Below, in pieces: positions 11,898 through 22,963 of a DNA stretch of 64,000 nucleotides; the first letter of the stretch is position 1; the number at the start of each line of letters is the position of its first letter. The notes beneath the pieces are model-generated. The model saw only the letters and a list, made by a program, of their open reading frames with translations, was not told the origin of the DNA and ran no database searches. The stretch is from Drechmeria coniospora (lineage: Eukaryota; Ascomycota; Sordariomycetes; Hypocreales; Ophiocordycipitaceae). A program made the position numbers and the translations under genes. Location: the NCBI RefSeq assembly GCF_001625195.1, contig NC_054391.1, positions 372,001 through 436,000 on the forward strand, read 5' to 3'.

Positions 11898-13249
11898 ATG
11901 GGCCCTCCACCGATTGGTACGCTGCCCTCTCCCCCGCGGCCGTCGCGAGGTCGGGGGCCCTGACCGCCCGCTGACCGACACCAGTACTCGACGGCGGCAC
12001 CGGCTTCCTCAAGGTCGGATACGCGGCCCAAAACTTCCCCGAGCACCAGTTTCCCTCCATCGTCGGCCGCCCCATCCTGCGGTCCGAGGAGAAGACGGAC
12101 CCGGCGAGCGACGTGGTCATCAAGGACATCATGTGCGGCGACGAGGCGGCGGCGGCGCGCACCATGCTCCAGATCAGCTACCCGATGGAGAACGGCATCG
12201 TCAAGAAGTGGGACGACATGCAGCACCTCTGGGACTACACCTTCCACGAGAAGCTCCAGGTCGACACGCGCGGCGGCAAGATCCTGCTGACGGAGCCGCC
12301 CATGAACCCGCTCCGGAACCGCGAGCAGATGTGCGAGGTCATGTTTGACCGCTACGGCTTCGGCGGCGTCTACGTCGCCATCCAGGCCGTCCTGGCCCTC
12401 TACGCCCAAGGTGAGCGCGCCCCCCATGGATGGCGAGACCGAGACCGAGACCGAGACCGAGGTCTTGGTCGGGCACCCGGCCCCGGCCCCGGCCCCGGCC
12501 CCAGGCTGACGCGAGCAGGCCTCAGCTCGGGCGTCGTCGTCGACTCGGGCGACGGCGTGACGCACATCGTGCCCGTCTACGAGTCCGTCGTCCTCAACCA
12601 CCTCACGAAGCGCCTCGACGTGGCCGGCCGCGACGTGACGCGCAACCTCATCAAGCTGCTGCTCCGACGCGGCTACGCCCTCAACCGCACCGCCGACTTC
12701 GAGACGGTCCGCCAGATGAAGGAGAAGCTCTGCTACGTCTCGTACGACCTCGAGCTCGACAAGCGCCTCAGCGAGGACACGACGGTGCTCGTCGAGGACT
12801 ACACCCTGCCCGACGGCCGCGTCATCCGCGTCGGCAGCGAGCGCTTCGAGGCGCCCGAGTGCCTCTTCCAGCCGCACCTCGTCGACGGCGAGTCGCCCGG
12901 CCTCGGCGAGTTCCTCTTCAACACCATCCAGGCCGCCGACGTCGACATCCGCGCCTCGCTCTTCAAGGCCATCGTCCTCTCCGGCGGCAGCAGCATGTAC
13001 CCGGGCCTGCCGTCGCGGCTCGAGAAGGAGCTCAAGCAGCTGTGGCTGACGCGCGCGCTGCAGGGCAACCCCGAGCGGCTGGCCAAGTTCAAGGTGCGGA
13101 TAGAGGATCCGCCGCGACGGAGGCACATGGTCTTCCTCGGCGGCGCCGTCCTCGCCAACATCATGGCCGACAACGAGAGCATGTGGGTGACCAAGGCCGA
13201 GTGGGACGAGCAGGGCCCGCGCGTGCTCGAGAAGCTGGGGCCGCGATGA
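11898..13249 (+). CDS. arp2: actin-related protein 2 (Arp2/3 complex), 391 aa
   Basis: Actin-family ATPase fold. With Arp3 it forms the nucleating pair of the Arp2/3 complex, which builds branched actin at endocytic patches. Exons are 11898-11916, 11985-12410 and 12519-13249. The 19-nt first exon encodes MGPPPI and joins to [14 protein letters not shown], the phosphate-1 loop typical of Arp2. Other signatures: [41 protein letters not shown] (phosphate-2 loop), and [21 protein letters not shown] with a C-terminal FLGGAVLAN. The 391-aa length is that of the family. Intron 2 (108 nt) is a multiple of three without a stop, so it could be read through. It is made of GAGACC and CCCCGG repeats, and the actin alignment needs its removal. 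The tiny first exon is inferred from phase and family N-termini. Confidence 0.93.
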
Positions 13250-14392
13250 GAGCCCGCCCGGGCGCCCGATGCCCTCCTCCATGCCTCCTTGCCTCGATCC
13301 ACCCACGCCTCCATACACCCATCCATTCGTCGACCTACCCATCCAAGGCATGCGGCGCCGGCGATGCGGCGAGACGGCACGGGCAAGGGCATCTACAGAC
13401 TCATGAATTGAAAAGGAAGCCGACGACGCTCGTGACGATGCCTGGTGCCCCTTCAACGTCCCTAGGCGTGCATGATGGAGGGCCATTGTCTCTCACCAGC
13501 GATGGCGGCCATGGCACCCATGTGCCGGCGCTGACCCCCCCCAGAGGAGGACGAGGAGACCGTCACCAGTTCGTAGCCTTTTCACCCGATATTTTCACCC
13601 GAAATTCCCCGTGTCCACGAGCGGGAAGCACGGGGTCGGTGTCGCGCAATCAATCCACATATCTCAAGATGTCGGCCATGCGCATCGGCGGCCAGTCGCG
13701 ATGCAGCTGGCGCATTCCAGCGAAGCCAGCACCACAACAAGCACGCGTGGAGCGCTGAACGGAGCGCTGAAGGGTAGGTCCACCGCTGTGGTTCGCGCCG
13801 TTTGTGGGCCCTGTCCCGCTAACCCGCCTGTGCCCCCCAGTGGACTGGAGCGTGGGCGACCGCTGGGAAACGGCCTTTGCTTATCATCCTCTCAAAGTGC
13901 AGGTCGGCACGGTGCCGCTCTGTTTATCCGTGTGCCAGCGATGAAAGATTTCTCCGTCTTGAAGATTCCCTGCTCATGTTTGAGAACGTCTGGTACGCAG
14001 TGCATGCACCGTGTCCCAGCCGGCGATGTAATAATCCCTCGGCACGGAATCAAGCGCTGCACCTTCAGCGCGTACTGCCCTGTAGTTGGTGCTGCTTCGG
14101 GTGCTTACCCTGTACAGCATTAGTACGTGTGGTAACGCTATAACACCTGCTCCGTACAGGTCTACTTACTGACAATACATGCCTATAACACATCTTCTAT
14201 TACAGCGTACAACCCCTGACTTGTGCCAAGCTGCTAGGTACCTCTTGTGCCGGTGGTCCGCTAATCCTTCAGAACTTACTCCAGCAGAGAGCCACTAGCA
14301 CAGCGGAAGCTACCGAGTAATTACAGCGGACTGGTTGTGTTCATGGCGTGCTGAGCGAGTACTCCGTGCCGCCCATTTGCTGCATGCACTTT
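13250..14392. other. intergenic, nothing recognised
   Basis: No supported gene. Open frames running on from arp2 in other frames have no domain. From 14.1 kb the DNA becomes rich in GTAC tetranucleotides. Confidence 0.5.
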
Positions 14393-14527
14393 ATCTCTGC
14401 ACGCACTGTATCTCTGCACGCACTGTATCTCTGCACGCACTGTATCTCTGCACGCACTGTATCTCTGCACGCACTGTATCTCTGCACGCACTGTATCTCT
14501 GCTCGCACTGTATCTCTGCAGGCACGG
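14393..14527. repeat. 17-bp minisatellite (TCTCTGCACGCACTGTA)n
   Basis: About eight nearly identical 17-bp units. The period is not a multiple of three, so the same peptide-like repeat (LYLCTHCISARTVS) appears in every plus frame; these frames are artefacts. Confidence 0.9.
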
Positions 14528-14996
14528 TGGCGGCGCAGGCTGGCGACGTCCTATTCGTAGCAAGTACGGAGTACCTTTTGAGTACATGGGCTGTTTAGGT
14601 GTACCGTGTACTTTCACGTACTGTACTTGCTTAGTTCCAAGGGGATCTGGGGCTGTATTAATACTGGGTATTGCCTGATCGCACCCCCCCAATCGGCACT
14701 GTACTTGTACTTGTACTGTACTTGACATGTACACCCCCAGTACGGGGTACTTGCTGGCGTAATCAAGCGGTACCTGAGGCTGCCACCCGAGGCTGCTACC
14801 TGAGGCTGCTAGATCGTGCCCGTCGAATAATCCAAGTTTCAACCTCAGTTCGCCTCGCAGAACCTTCCCCTTCCTCTCTCCGCTCTCGCCATCCCTCTCG
14901 TCGCCCTCACCCTCCCTCATCCTCGCCATCACCCTCCTCGTCCTCGCCATCAGCTCTTCGCCTCGCTCTGCGTCGCAAATCGCAGGCGCACCAGCC

Positions 14997-15005
14997 ATGA
15001 CGTAA
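14997..15005 (+). promoter_or_regulatory. two-codon upstream ORF before the Cdk8 kinase
   Basis: ATG ACG TAA, 66 bp upstream of the first in-frame ATG of the kinase and in a good context (AGCCATGA). Minimal uORFs can reduce translation of the main frame. The same bases also form a GTAAGG splice donor, so this may instead mark a leader intron. Role not proven. Confidence 0.3.
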
Positions 15006-15070
15006 GGCACACCCCCAGCTCCATCCCATCCCTCGTCCCGGAATCACGAAGCCAGCATCGCCGGTCCGCC

Positions 15071-15623
15071 ATGCCGGTCCCAGCACGCCATGGCCTCTCG
15101 TCGCACTCGTCACCGGCTCACCGTCGCACAGAAGGCATGGATCGCTCGGGTTTCCAGCCGCGCGCCCGCGTCACGGACAAGTACCGCATCGTCGGCTTCA
15201 TTAGCAGTGGCACCTACGGTCGCGTCTACAAGGCCGTCAGCCGCGCGCAGCCCCAGCCGTCGTCGTCGTCGTCCTCCTCGCCCTCCTCGTCATCGTCCCC
15301 GACGTCCGGCGGCGCCGAGGTGGCCATCAAAAAGTTCAAGCCCGACAAGGAGGGCGAGCAGGCGACGTACACGGGCATCTCCCAGAGCGCCATCCGCGAG
15401 ATGAGCCTCTGCGCCGAGCTCAACCACGACAACGTCATCCACCACGTCGAGACGATACTCGAGGACAAGTGCATCTACATGGTCTTCGACTACGCCGAGC
15501 ACGACCTCCTCCAGATCATCCACCACCACACGCAGCAGCCGCGGCACCCGATACCGGCCCCGACCGTCAAGAGCATCATGTTCCAGCTCCTCAACGGCTG
15601 CCACTACCTGCACTCGAGCTGGG

Positions 15624-15655
<32 letters not shown>

Positions 15656-16516
15656 ATGGTCACGTCGACCGGGGCCGTCAAGATCGGCGACCTCGGCCTC
15701 GCCCGCCGCTTCGACAAGCCGCTGTACTCGCTCTTCAGCGGCGACAAGGTCGTCGTCACCATCTGGTACCGCGCCCCCGAGCTCATCCTCGGCTCCTACC
15801 ACTACACGCCCGCCATCGACATGTGGGCCGTCGGCTGCATCTTCGCCGAGCTCCTCTCCCTCCGTCCCATCTTCAAGGGGGAGGAGGCCAAGATGGACAG
15901 CAAGAAGACGGTGCCGTTTCAGCGCAACCAGATGCAGAAGATTGTCGACATCATGGGCCTGCCCACCCGCGACAAGTGGCCGCTGCTCGCCTCGATGCCC
16001 GAGTACAGCCAGCTCAGCACGCTTCAGTCGCCGCACCACCACCACCACGCCCACCACCAGGCCCGGCCGCACGCGTCGTCGACGACGTCGAGCTCCTCGG
16101 CCGCCGGAGCGGCCGCTTCCCACCTCGAGAAATGGTACTACAACACCATCTCCAACACGGCGCCCGCCGCCTCATCGTCCGCCCCCAAGGCTTCGAGCGG
16201 CACCGCCGGAGCCGCCGCCGCCGCCGCCGCCACCGCTACGGCGGCGCTGGGTCCGGAGGGCTACAGGCTCCTCGCCGGCCTCCTCGAATACGACCCGGAA
16301 AAGCGGCTCACGGCGGCGCAGGCGTTGCAGTCGCCCTTCTTCAGCACCGGCGATCGAATCTCGGCCAACGCCTTCGAGGGTCTCAAGGTCGACTACCCCC
16401 ATCGTCGCGTCAGCCAAGACGACAACGACATTCGCACCAGCAGCTTGCCCGGCACCAAGCGCAGCGGACTCCCGGATGACTCCCTCCTACGTCCGGCGAA
16501 AAGGGTCAAGGAGTAG
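15071..16516 (+). CDS. ssn3: cyclin-dependent kinase 8 / Ssn3 (Srb10), Mediator kinase module
   Basis: Ser/Thr protein kinase partnering cyclin C in the Mediator kinase module, which phosphorylates RNA polymerase II and transcription factors in the nucleus. Single exon, 481 aa from 15071; an in-frame ATG at 15137 would give 459 aa and starts nearer the homologous region. Motifs seen: GFISSGTYGRVYK (Gly loop), AIKKFKPDKEGE, SQSAIREM (C helix), HRDLKPAN, DLG in place of DFG as in Srb10, VVVTIWYRAPE, RPIFKGEEAKMDSKKTVPFQ, LEYDPEKRLTAAQAL and the C-terminal QDDNDIR..LPGTKRSGLPDDS found in fungal Ssn3. Two low-complexity insertions are present: a Ser/Pro stretch between the Gly loop and the catalytic Lys (about 15240-15315), and a His/Ser/Ala-rich stretch in the C-lobe (about 16030-16250). 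Confidence 0.92.
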
Positions 16517-17386
16517 CCTTCCGACGCCCTCGGTCGCCGTTGGGAATGAAATCATGCTCCGTCACCCCTGGATGGGGTTGCCTCGTCGCCACCCATCATT
16601 CCGCCGCATTGCTGTCGTGGTACATCTCCGAGCCTCGATTCTTACGCATCGTATCTTGCAGCACGACTCATCGGTGTAGGGGATCGCAAATTGGACGAGC
16701 GAACGCATATTGAGCGGTCTGTATTTATTGCATGTGGTACACTCGGTCGTGTCTGGGAAGCACGTACGGCCCATGGTTCTTCAAAAGTATAGCGTTGGAG
16801 TTGGAGGAGAACGGGCAGAGCATGGCATTGATCAGGCAGGCGTTGGGTGTTGGTTCGATATTCGGCCATTGATTTTATTGTAGTCTCGCTTGCAGTTGTT
16901 CTATTTCATGCCCGAGTGACGCATCTCATCCGACGGTCTCTCCTTGCTCTCCCTACTACTATCGGGACCGTCTCCACGCGGCCTGCGTTATCAGACGAAG
17001 CGAGAGTCTTGCTGCTCGCATCGGCCATGGTCGTCCATCATCGCCTGCGCTCCGCGTGCTCCCTCCCATCTCGTCCCTTGACCATTGGGAGGCCTACGCC
17101 GTATTCATGCCCGCCACGACGGTCTCGGGCTCGGGAATCGCTCATGATGGTGTCTACCGCCTGCGCCTCGGCCCGCCCCCGAATCGCTCTCTCGTCTTCG
17201 CGGGTATTTCAGATAACAACAAAAAGACAGTGATGACGATGAAAAAACATAAAGTAAGGTGAAGTAAGGTGAAACGAGGTGAGACAAGGGAGCCGGAGGG
17301 ATAGGCGCCGGGGAGGGGGTGGGGTAGCTGGTGGGAGGGAGGCAGAACATGACAGGATCGATAGGGTTCGCTCCACGAGCGGATGC
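16517..17386. other. convergent intergenic region between ssn3 and arf6
   Basis: The 3' ends of two genes face each other here. The DNA is less GC-rich than the coding blocks; no gene is supported. Confidence 0.5.
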
Positions 17387-18046
17387 TCACTTCTTGACCT
17401 GGGCGGGCGCGGCCTTGACGTTGTTGGACAGCCAGGCGAGGCCCTCGAGCAGACCCTCGCCCGTGGTGGCGCAGCTGGGGACCACGTACCAGACCTTATC
17501 CTTGAGCTTGGTGAGCTGCAGGGCGTCGGTAACCTCCTGGGGCTTCATGGCGTCGGCGAGGTCCTGCTTGTTGGCGAAGACGAGCAGCAGGCTGTCCTTC
17601 ATCTCGCGGTCGTTGATGATGCGGTGCAGCTCCTGGCGAGCCTCGTCGATGCGGTTGCGGTCGGCCGAGTCGATGACGAAGATGAGACCCTGCGTGCCTG
17701 GAGAGGAGAAGAACGTCAGTCGGGGCGACGAGGGACGGGCGCGGCGGCAGGCCGACGGGTGACGAGGACGAGGCTCGGCGCGGCAGGGTGACGTACCGGA
17801 AAAGTAGTGCCGCCACAGGGGACGGATCTTGTCCTGGCCGCCGACGTCCCAGACGTTGAACTTGACGTTCTTGTACGAGACGGTCTCGACGTTGAAGCCG
17901 ACGGTGGGGATCGTCGTCACGTCCTGGCCGAGCTTGAGCTTGTACAGGATCGTCGTCTTGCCGGCAGCGTCGAGGCCGAGCATCAGCAGCCGCATCTCCT
18001 TGGATCCGAAGATCTTGGCCATGACCTTGGACATGTGGGCGCCCAT
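17387..18046 (-). CDS. ADP-ribosylation factor, Arf6 type, 186 aa
   Basis: Small GTPase of the Arf family, closest to Arf6 (ArfB of aspergilli), acting in plasma-membrane traffic, endocytosis and polarity. Exons are 18046-17797 and 17697-17387; the intron of 99 nt splits the Gly of FSG|TQGL. Motifs seen: Gly2 for N-myristoylation ([14 protein letters not shown]), GLDAAGKT (P-loop), [12 protein letters not shown] (switch 1), [17 protein letters not shown] (switch 2), ANKQDL and SCAT. FGSKEMR near the N-terminus and INDREMKD favour Arf6 over Arf1. The tail AAPAQVKK is slightly longer than in animal Arf6. A longer open frame extends upstream to 18352 but has no relation to Arf and is probably leader sequence. 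Confidence 0.94.
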   Translation of the reverse strand: MGAHMSKVMAKIFGSKEMRLLMLGLDAAGKTTILYKLKLGQDVTTIPTVGFNVETVSYKNVKFNVWDVGGQDKIRPLWRHYFSGTSPCRAEPRPRHPSACRRARPSSPRLTFFSSPGTQGLIFVIDSADRNRIDEARQELHRIINDREMKDSLLLVFANKQDLADAMKPQEVTDALQLTKLKDKVWYVVPSCATTGEGLLEGLAWLSNNVKAAPAQVKK

Positions 18047-19409
18047 GGCTGCGTGTGCGGTGGTGTTTCTGCGTCCGGGGGCGGAAGAGGGTGAGCGTCG
18101 TCGCTGCGCGTCTCGCTGCTGTCGGGCAGGGCGAGGAGGGTGACGGTGTGCGGCGCGCGCGTTTGTGGGATCGGGCTCGGAACCGGAGAACTTGACGCAC
18201 GCTTTCTCGTCAGCCGACGCATTCTCCTTGATGGAAAGAAAAAAGGTGACGCAGGTATCGCCCTCCGACGTCCTCGCGCCGGACGTGGCCTCGTCTCCCG
18301 ACTGCGCAGGCGCCGAGGGCCAAGACAATCTCTGCACGGAGCGGGGCGACAAGAAACAAACCCCTTCTCCGAGCAGAGCGTAGGAGAGGAGGCAAGGGAA
18401 GGGAAGAGAGCGGGCGACTCACAATCAGGCGCGTGCTTCGTCGAGGACGGGGCGGTGGAAGGGTAGAGTGTGGTGAGGAAGCGAGTCTGTTGATGCTCGC
18501 AGCCGGTTCGCGTCCTTGGATCGGTATCTAGGGTGCAGGTTGTCGGAGGGGCCGCGTACGATGATGGACGGCGAGGGGAAGAAAAATCTGCTATTCTCAG
18601 GGCCGAGTTCGTTCGTTGATCGTTGCTGGATCGAGATCTGGAAGAGGGTTCGATTAAATAAATGACGATGCTTCTGTCAGGAAACGCCCTCGAACGAACG
18701 GCGGTCGGCAGATTTAATTAGCGGCCAGTCCGCTGCGATTGGTGGAGGCCAGCGAGGGCGTCAGTGAAGGCGTCAGAGGGAGAGACGGGAAATCCAGGGG
18801 CGCGTTTTAGGTACAAGATGCCTCTAACACGACTTCTCCCTGCTGCAGATTCCAGCCACGCCAAGGTACCGCGTCGGTACCCGAGGCGCCTCGGGAGGTA
18901 CCCCGCACGGACCCTGCGATAGGCGGATACCTACCGTGCGACCATCTTGCGCAGTCGAACCACCAAGCGGCAAGTGCCGCATAGCAAGGCGCGGCTGAGG
19001 TACCTTGACGCCAGGGGCAGGTACCTCGGGGGTACTTTGACCATCGATCTAGGCGCTGCAAGTTTAGAAGCAGCTAAAATGAAAGGGGCGACGTCGACGA
19101 CTTGAATCGGAACCCCTCCTCGACCCCGCCTCAACCCCTCCTCGGGCGAGCAGGCGAGGCTGACGGTCGGTGGGGAGCGCGAGTGGGAATAGCCTCATGT
19201 CGTCCATGACGGCCATGACATGCTCTCGGTTCGACATGATTGTACCACGCGCAGGCATCTGAACATTGCGCACACTCGCACACCCGCACATCCGCATTTC
19301 CACCGGCTCTCCAGGGCTAATGGCCCGAGCAAGGGCAATCTTTCGATGGAGAGACGGATGGCAAGCAGCAGGGAAGAGAATGGCGCAGACCAGATGGGTA
19401 CGGGGGAGA
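18047..19409. other. arf6 upstream region
   Basis: No supported gene. The first 400 bp may be leader, possibly with a leader intron. AT-rich DNA at 18.6-18.75 kb, with TTTAATTAG and ATTAAATAAAT, could be core promoter. From 18.8 to 19.05 kb GGTACC-type motifs recur. Confidence 0.45.
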
Positions 19410-20055
19410 CAGAGAGGCAGAGAAGTAGAGAGGCAGAGAAGTAGAGAGGCAGAGAAGTAGAGAGGCAGAGAAGTAGAGAGGCAGAGAGGCAGAGAGGCAG
19501 AAAGGCAGAGAGGCAGAGAGGCAGACTGGCAGACTGGCAGAGAGGCAGAGAGGCAGAGAGGCAGAGAGGCAGAGAGGCAGAGAGGCAGAGAGGCAGAGAG
19601 GCAGACTGGCAGAGAGGCAGAGAGGCAGAGAGGCAGAGAGGCTGAGAGGCTGAAAGACAGAGAAGTAAAGAGGCAGAGAGGCAGAGAGGCAGAGAGGCAG
19701 AGAGGCAGAGAGGCAGAGAGGCAGAGAGGCAGAGAGGCAGAGAGGCAGAGAGGCAGAGAGGCAGAGAGGCAGAGAGGCAGAGTTGCAGAGAAGTAGAGAG
19801 GCAGACTGGCAGAGAGGCAGAGAGGCAGAGAGGCTGAGAGGCTGAGAGGCTGAGAGGCTGAGAGGCTGAAAGACAGAGAAGTAAAGAGGCAGAGATGCAG
19901 AGAAGTAGAGAGGCAGACTGGCAGAGAGGCAGAGAGGCAGACTGGCAGAGAGGCAGAGAGGCACAGAAGCAGAGAGGCACAGAGGCACAGAGGCAGAGAG
20001 GCAGAGAGGCAGAGAGACAGAGGGGCAGACAGGCAGAGAGGCAGGCAGGCAGGTG
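19410..20055. repeat. 640-bp purine-rich minisatellite, 8-bp unit GAGGCAGA
   Basis: About 80 copies of GAGGCAGA with variants (GAAGTAGA, CTGGCAGA, GAGGCTGA, GAGGCACA). The variants occur in higher-order blocks, so the array grew by copying blocks. The plus strand is almost only G and A with one C per unit. With an 8-bp period all minus frames read the same [12 protein letters not shown] peptide, so long ORFs here are artefacts. The array lies about 120 bp beyond the sgf29 stop. Confidence 0.95.
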
Positions 20056-20174
20056 AGTTGTCAGGTTGAATAGGTTGAATGGCTTGATAGGTTGGTTGGT
20101 AAGCAGGTAGGTAGGAGCCAGGTCATGCTGGCATGGTAGGCAACGCAGAAACGAATGGTCAAGCCGTCGTCTCA

Positions 20175-21257
20175 TCACTGGCGGTACTCGATGACGAAGC
20201 GCCGCTCCACCTGCTGCAGCGTCGTCGAGTCGTTCTCGCCCTCAAACTTCAGGTTCACCCGCCCGTCGCCGTCCATGCTGTGGACCTCGGCCTTGTAAAA
20301 GGTCGTCGTGTTCGGGTAGAGGGCGAGGACGACCTTGCCGGCCTCCCAGTCCTTGAGCGAGCCGGCCTGGGCCTCGGGCGTGATGGCGATCATACTGCTC
20401 GCGCTCGATCGGTACTCGCGCTGCTTGCTCGTGTCGTCGGGCTCAATGTCCAGCACCTTGTAGCGGCGCGACTTGCCCTCGCCGAGGACGACGGCGACCT
20501 CGCCGAGGATCCAGTCCGACGACTGGTCGCCGTTGGCCGTCCGCGGCTTGAAGGCCACCTCGTCGCCCTTGCTAAAGGCCACCTTGCTCTTGGCGAGGGC
20601 GGCGGCGACGGCCGAGGCGCTCGTCGTCGTCGCCGGCGGCTCGACGCTGTCGGCCTTGGGCGGCATGCTGTCGCGGTCCCGGTTGCTCGACCGGTCGCCG
20701 CGCTTCGACGAGCCTCCGATGGGGCTCGGCACGGGCGAGTCGCCGGCGGCGTCAAAGTCGTACAGGGACGAGGCCGCCGCCGCCGCCGCCGCCGAGGTCG
20801 CGCCCTCGCCCCCCGAGGCGACGGCGGCGGCTGCTGCTGCTGCGGCGGCGGCGGCGGCGGCGGCACCACCAGACGCTCGCGTCGAGGCCGTCCGCTTGCC
20901 CGGCACGGCGGCGGGCGAGTCCATCTCCTCCTTGGCGACGACGACGGCGCGGAGGATCTTGAGCTGCTCCGTCATGGCCTTGAGCGCGCCGATGTTGGCG
21001 TCGGAAAACTTGACGCCCTGGCGGCACAGCTGCTCCATCTGCTTGAGGGAGCTCGTCGGGATCTTCTCCGGGTCGAGGCCGCCGACCTCCTTGTCCATGT
21101 CGACGAGCCGGCCGAGCGAGTCGTTCTCGGCGTTGATGCCCGAGACGATGTCGGCCATCTGCGACTTGCACGCGTCCCATATCTGCGCCTCCTCGCCGTG
21201 CGCGTTGTTGCTGTTGTTGCGGTTCGACCCGCGACCGCTCCGGTTGCGCTGCGACAT
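20175..21257 (-). CDS. sgf29: SAGA-associated factor 29 (Sgf29), 360 aa
   Basis: Subunit of the HAT module of the SAGA complex; its C-terminal tandem Tudor domain binds H3K4me2/3 and guides Gcn5 acetylation. The chosen start MSQRNRSGRGSN is the usual kind of N-terminus in fungal Sgf29; the frame stays open to 21536 through a Gly/Ser-rich stretch, so an extension of 93 aa is possible. The N-terminal helix (EEAQIWDACKSQMADIVSGINAENDSLGRLVDMD, interrupted here for brevity) is conserved. A poly-Ala tract lies at about residues 129-145. The SGF29 Tudor region spans about 220-358, with GDEVAFKP, SDWILGEV, YKVLDIEPDD, VLALYPNTTTFYKAEV and VNLKFEGE. No intron is needed. Confidence 0.9.
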   Translation of the reverse strand: MSQRNRSGRGSNRNNSNNAHGEEAQIWDACKSQMADIVSGINAENDSLGRLVDMDKEVGGLDPEKIPTSSLKQMEQLCRQGVKFSDANIGALKAMTEQLKILRAVVVAKEEMDSPAAVPGKRTASTRASGGAAAAAAAAAAAAAAVASGGEGATSAAAAAAASSLYDFDAAGDSPVPSPIGGSSKRGDRSSNRDRDSMPPKADSVEPPATTTSASAVAAALAKSKVAFSKGDEVAFKPRTANGDQSSDWILGEVAVVLGEGKSRRYKVLDIEPDDTSKQREYRSSASSMIAITPEAQAGSLKDWEAGKVVLALYPNTTTFYKAEVHSMDGDGRVNLKFEGENDSTTLQQVERRFVIEYRQ

Positions 21258-22963
21258 GACGACGCTGCCGATGCCGCTGCCGCCGCCGCTGCCGCCGCCG
21301 TTGCCGTTGCCGTTGCCGCTGCCGCTGCCGGCTCTGTCGACGCCGCCACGGCTCCCCTTGAAGCTACCTTCGGACCCGACGCCGAGACCGGCGGCGGTGG
21401 CGGCGCTTCGCTTCGACGACGCCGGCGGTTGGAAAAACGGTCCCAGCTCCTCCCGGAGGTTGCGGAGCTCACTGCGCCGCTTCTTCTTGTCAGCCAGGCT
21501 GTCGTCGTTGCCCCCGAGTTTCCTTTTCGCCCGCAAGAAGGGTATCTATCAGAACCAAAATGCGAAAAGAAAGACGGAGGCAACGTGGAAGATGCGTGCT
21601 GCGAGGGGGGAGGAGAGGGGAGGGGGAAGGGGAGGAGGGAGGGAGGAGGGAAGGGCGAGCGGCGCCCCGACGGGAGAGAGGCCCGAGCTGTGCAGACGGA
21701 CGGGACGGACGCGGACGACCTACATGGCGAAGGGGGAAGCATGCGAGTGCTCCGGTGTCGTGATGAGCGAGAGGAGGAGAAACGAAAATCTGGCCGGTCC
21801 AGGGCGTCCGAGAGGCACGACCCCACGGCGCGGCGGGCGGGCGGCGGGCGGGTAAACGAGACGGACGAGGCGACGACGAGGAGAGCGAATGGCTAAGAAT
21901 CACGAGAGGTGTGTCCCATGTTTGTCGTTCCGGCGCGGGAGGGTGTCGTCGGCGTCGATGGCTCCCTTCGATGGACCGTGGAGGTTGCTTCGTTGCCGAG
22001 CGAGGTAGGTGTCCAGACGGCGAGCCAAGCGCGGAGGGTAGGGTCACGGTGCCGGTACTTGGCTATCCGCGTGTACATGTACATGTGCTAGTACGTGCAT
22101 GCACACCCACCCACATACTAGCAAAGTATACTTATACTTTGCCCCTACATGTACTCCGTACGGAGTGCCTGGTTGGAGCGCTGCAAGAACTGCGGGTAGG
22201 CGCGCGGCGGCAGAATTCCAGGCGGTGAGGCTCCATGATGGTCGTGGCGCGCGGCAAGCCTTTGGCGGATATGGCCATCTCCCAGCGTTCCCTTCGCCGC
22301 GCTCGACGCAGCGTATCCGTGCAGCCGTACCGGTATGGAACCGAGCTCGTGCGACGGCTACGTTTCTTCTCCGCCGTTGCCGTCGCAGAGTCGTGTCGTT
22401 GCCATCCCAGGTCACCGTAGGCGCAAGCCGGGCTCGAACAGGCACGGCAGGGAATGGAGAGTCGGACGAGGGCGAATGAATTCGAAGCTGATGATTGCAA
22501 CTCGAGGACATGGGGCACGCACGAGGGCGAATGAATTCGAAGCTGATGATTGCAACTCGAGGGCATGGGGCTCGCACGATGGCACCGAGCGCGGCGTACG
22601 GAGTAGGCGGACCCGTTATGGCTGAGCTTGGATTTCGTGCCTCGTCGTCATGGCCAACCGGCAGACAGCCATCCGTGCCTCGCATGCTCGGATGGACGTG
22701 CATGTACACTGTACGAGCCGATCATCGCCGCATATGCTGGCTGCCCGGGCACCTGCACCGTACGGACACCATCTCGCGTGCGGCCAATCGAGGCGGGTAG
22801 CCGCCGGGCATCAGGAGCTAGCTCCAGGACGGCATGCAAACTGCGCAGCGGCGACGGCATGTAGGCGAGCGTGGTCGCATCGGTCAACACCGCACGCCCC
22901 TGCTCGTCTTCCCTCTCCCCTCTCCCCTCTCGGCCAAGGCGGCCCACCGGGGGCCGCTCGGCA
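21258..22963. other. intergenic between sgf29 and phosphomannose isomerase
   Basis: No supported gene. A head-to-tail duplication of 55 bp lies at 22466-22520 and 22521-22575, differing at a few bases. GTAC-rich and TACTCCGTACGGAGT motifs lie at 22065-22165. Confidence 0.5.

Noticed and set aside
11801..13486. 561-codon antisense frame opposite arp2
   Set aside because: Antisense of a GC3-rich gene; composition of mirrored codons, no domain.
19195..20178. 327-codon Cys/Leu/Ser repeat protein
   Set aside because: Produced by the 8-bp minisatellite in all three frames; no independent coding evidence.
20133..21896. 587- and 460-codon plus-strand frames opposite sgf29
   Set aside because: Mirror of sgf29 codons; poly-Ala and Leu/Val runs only.
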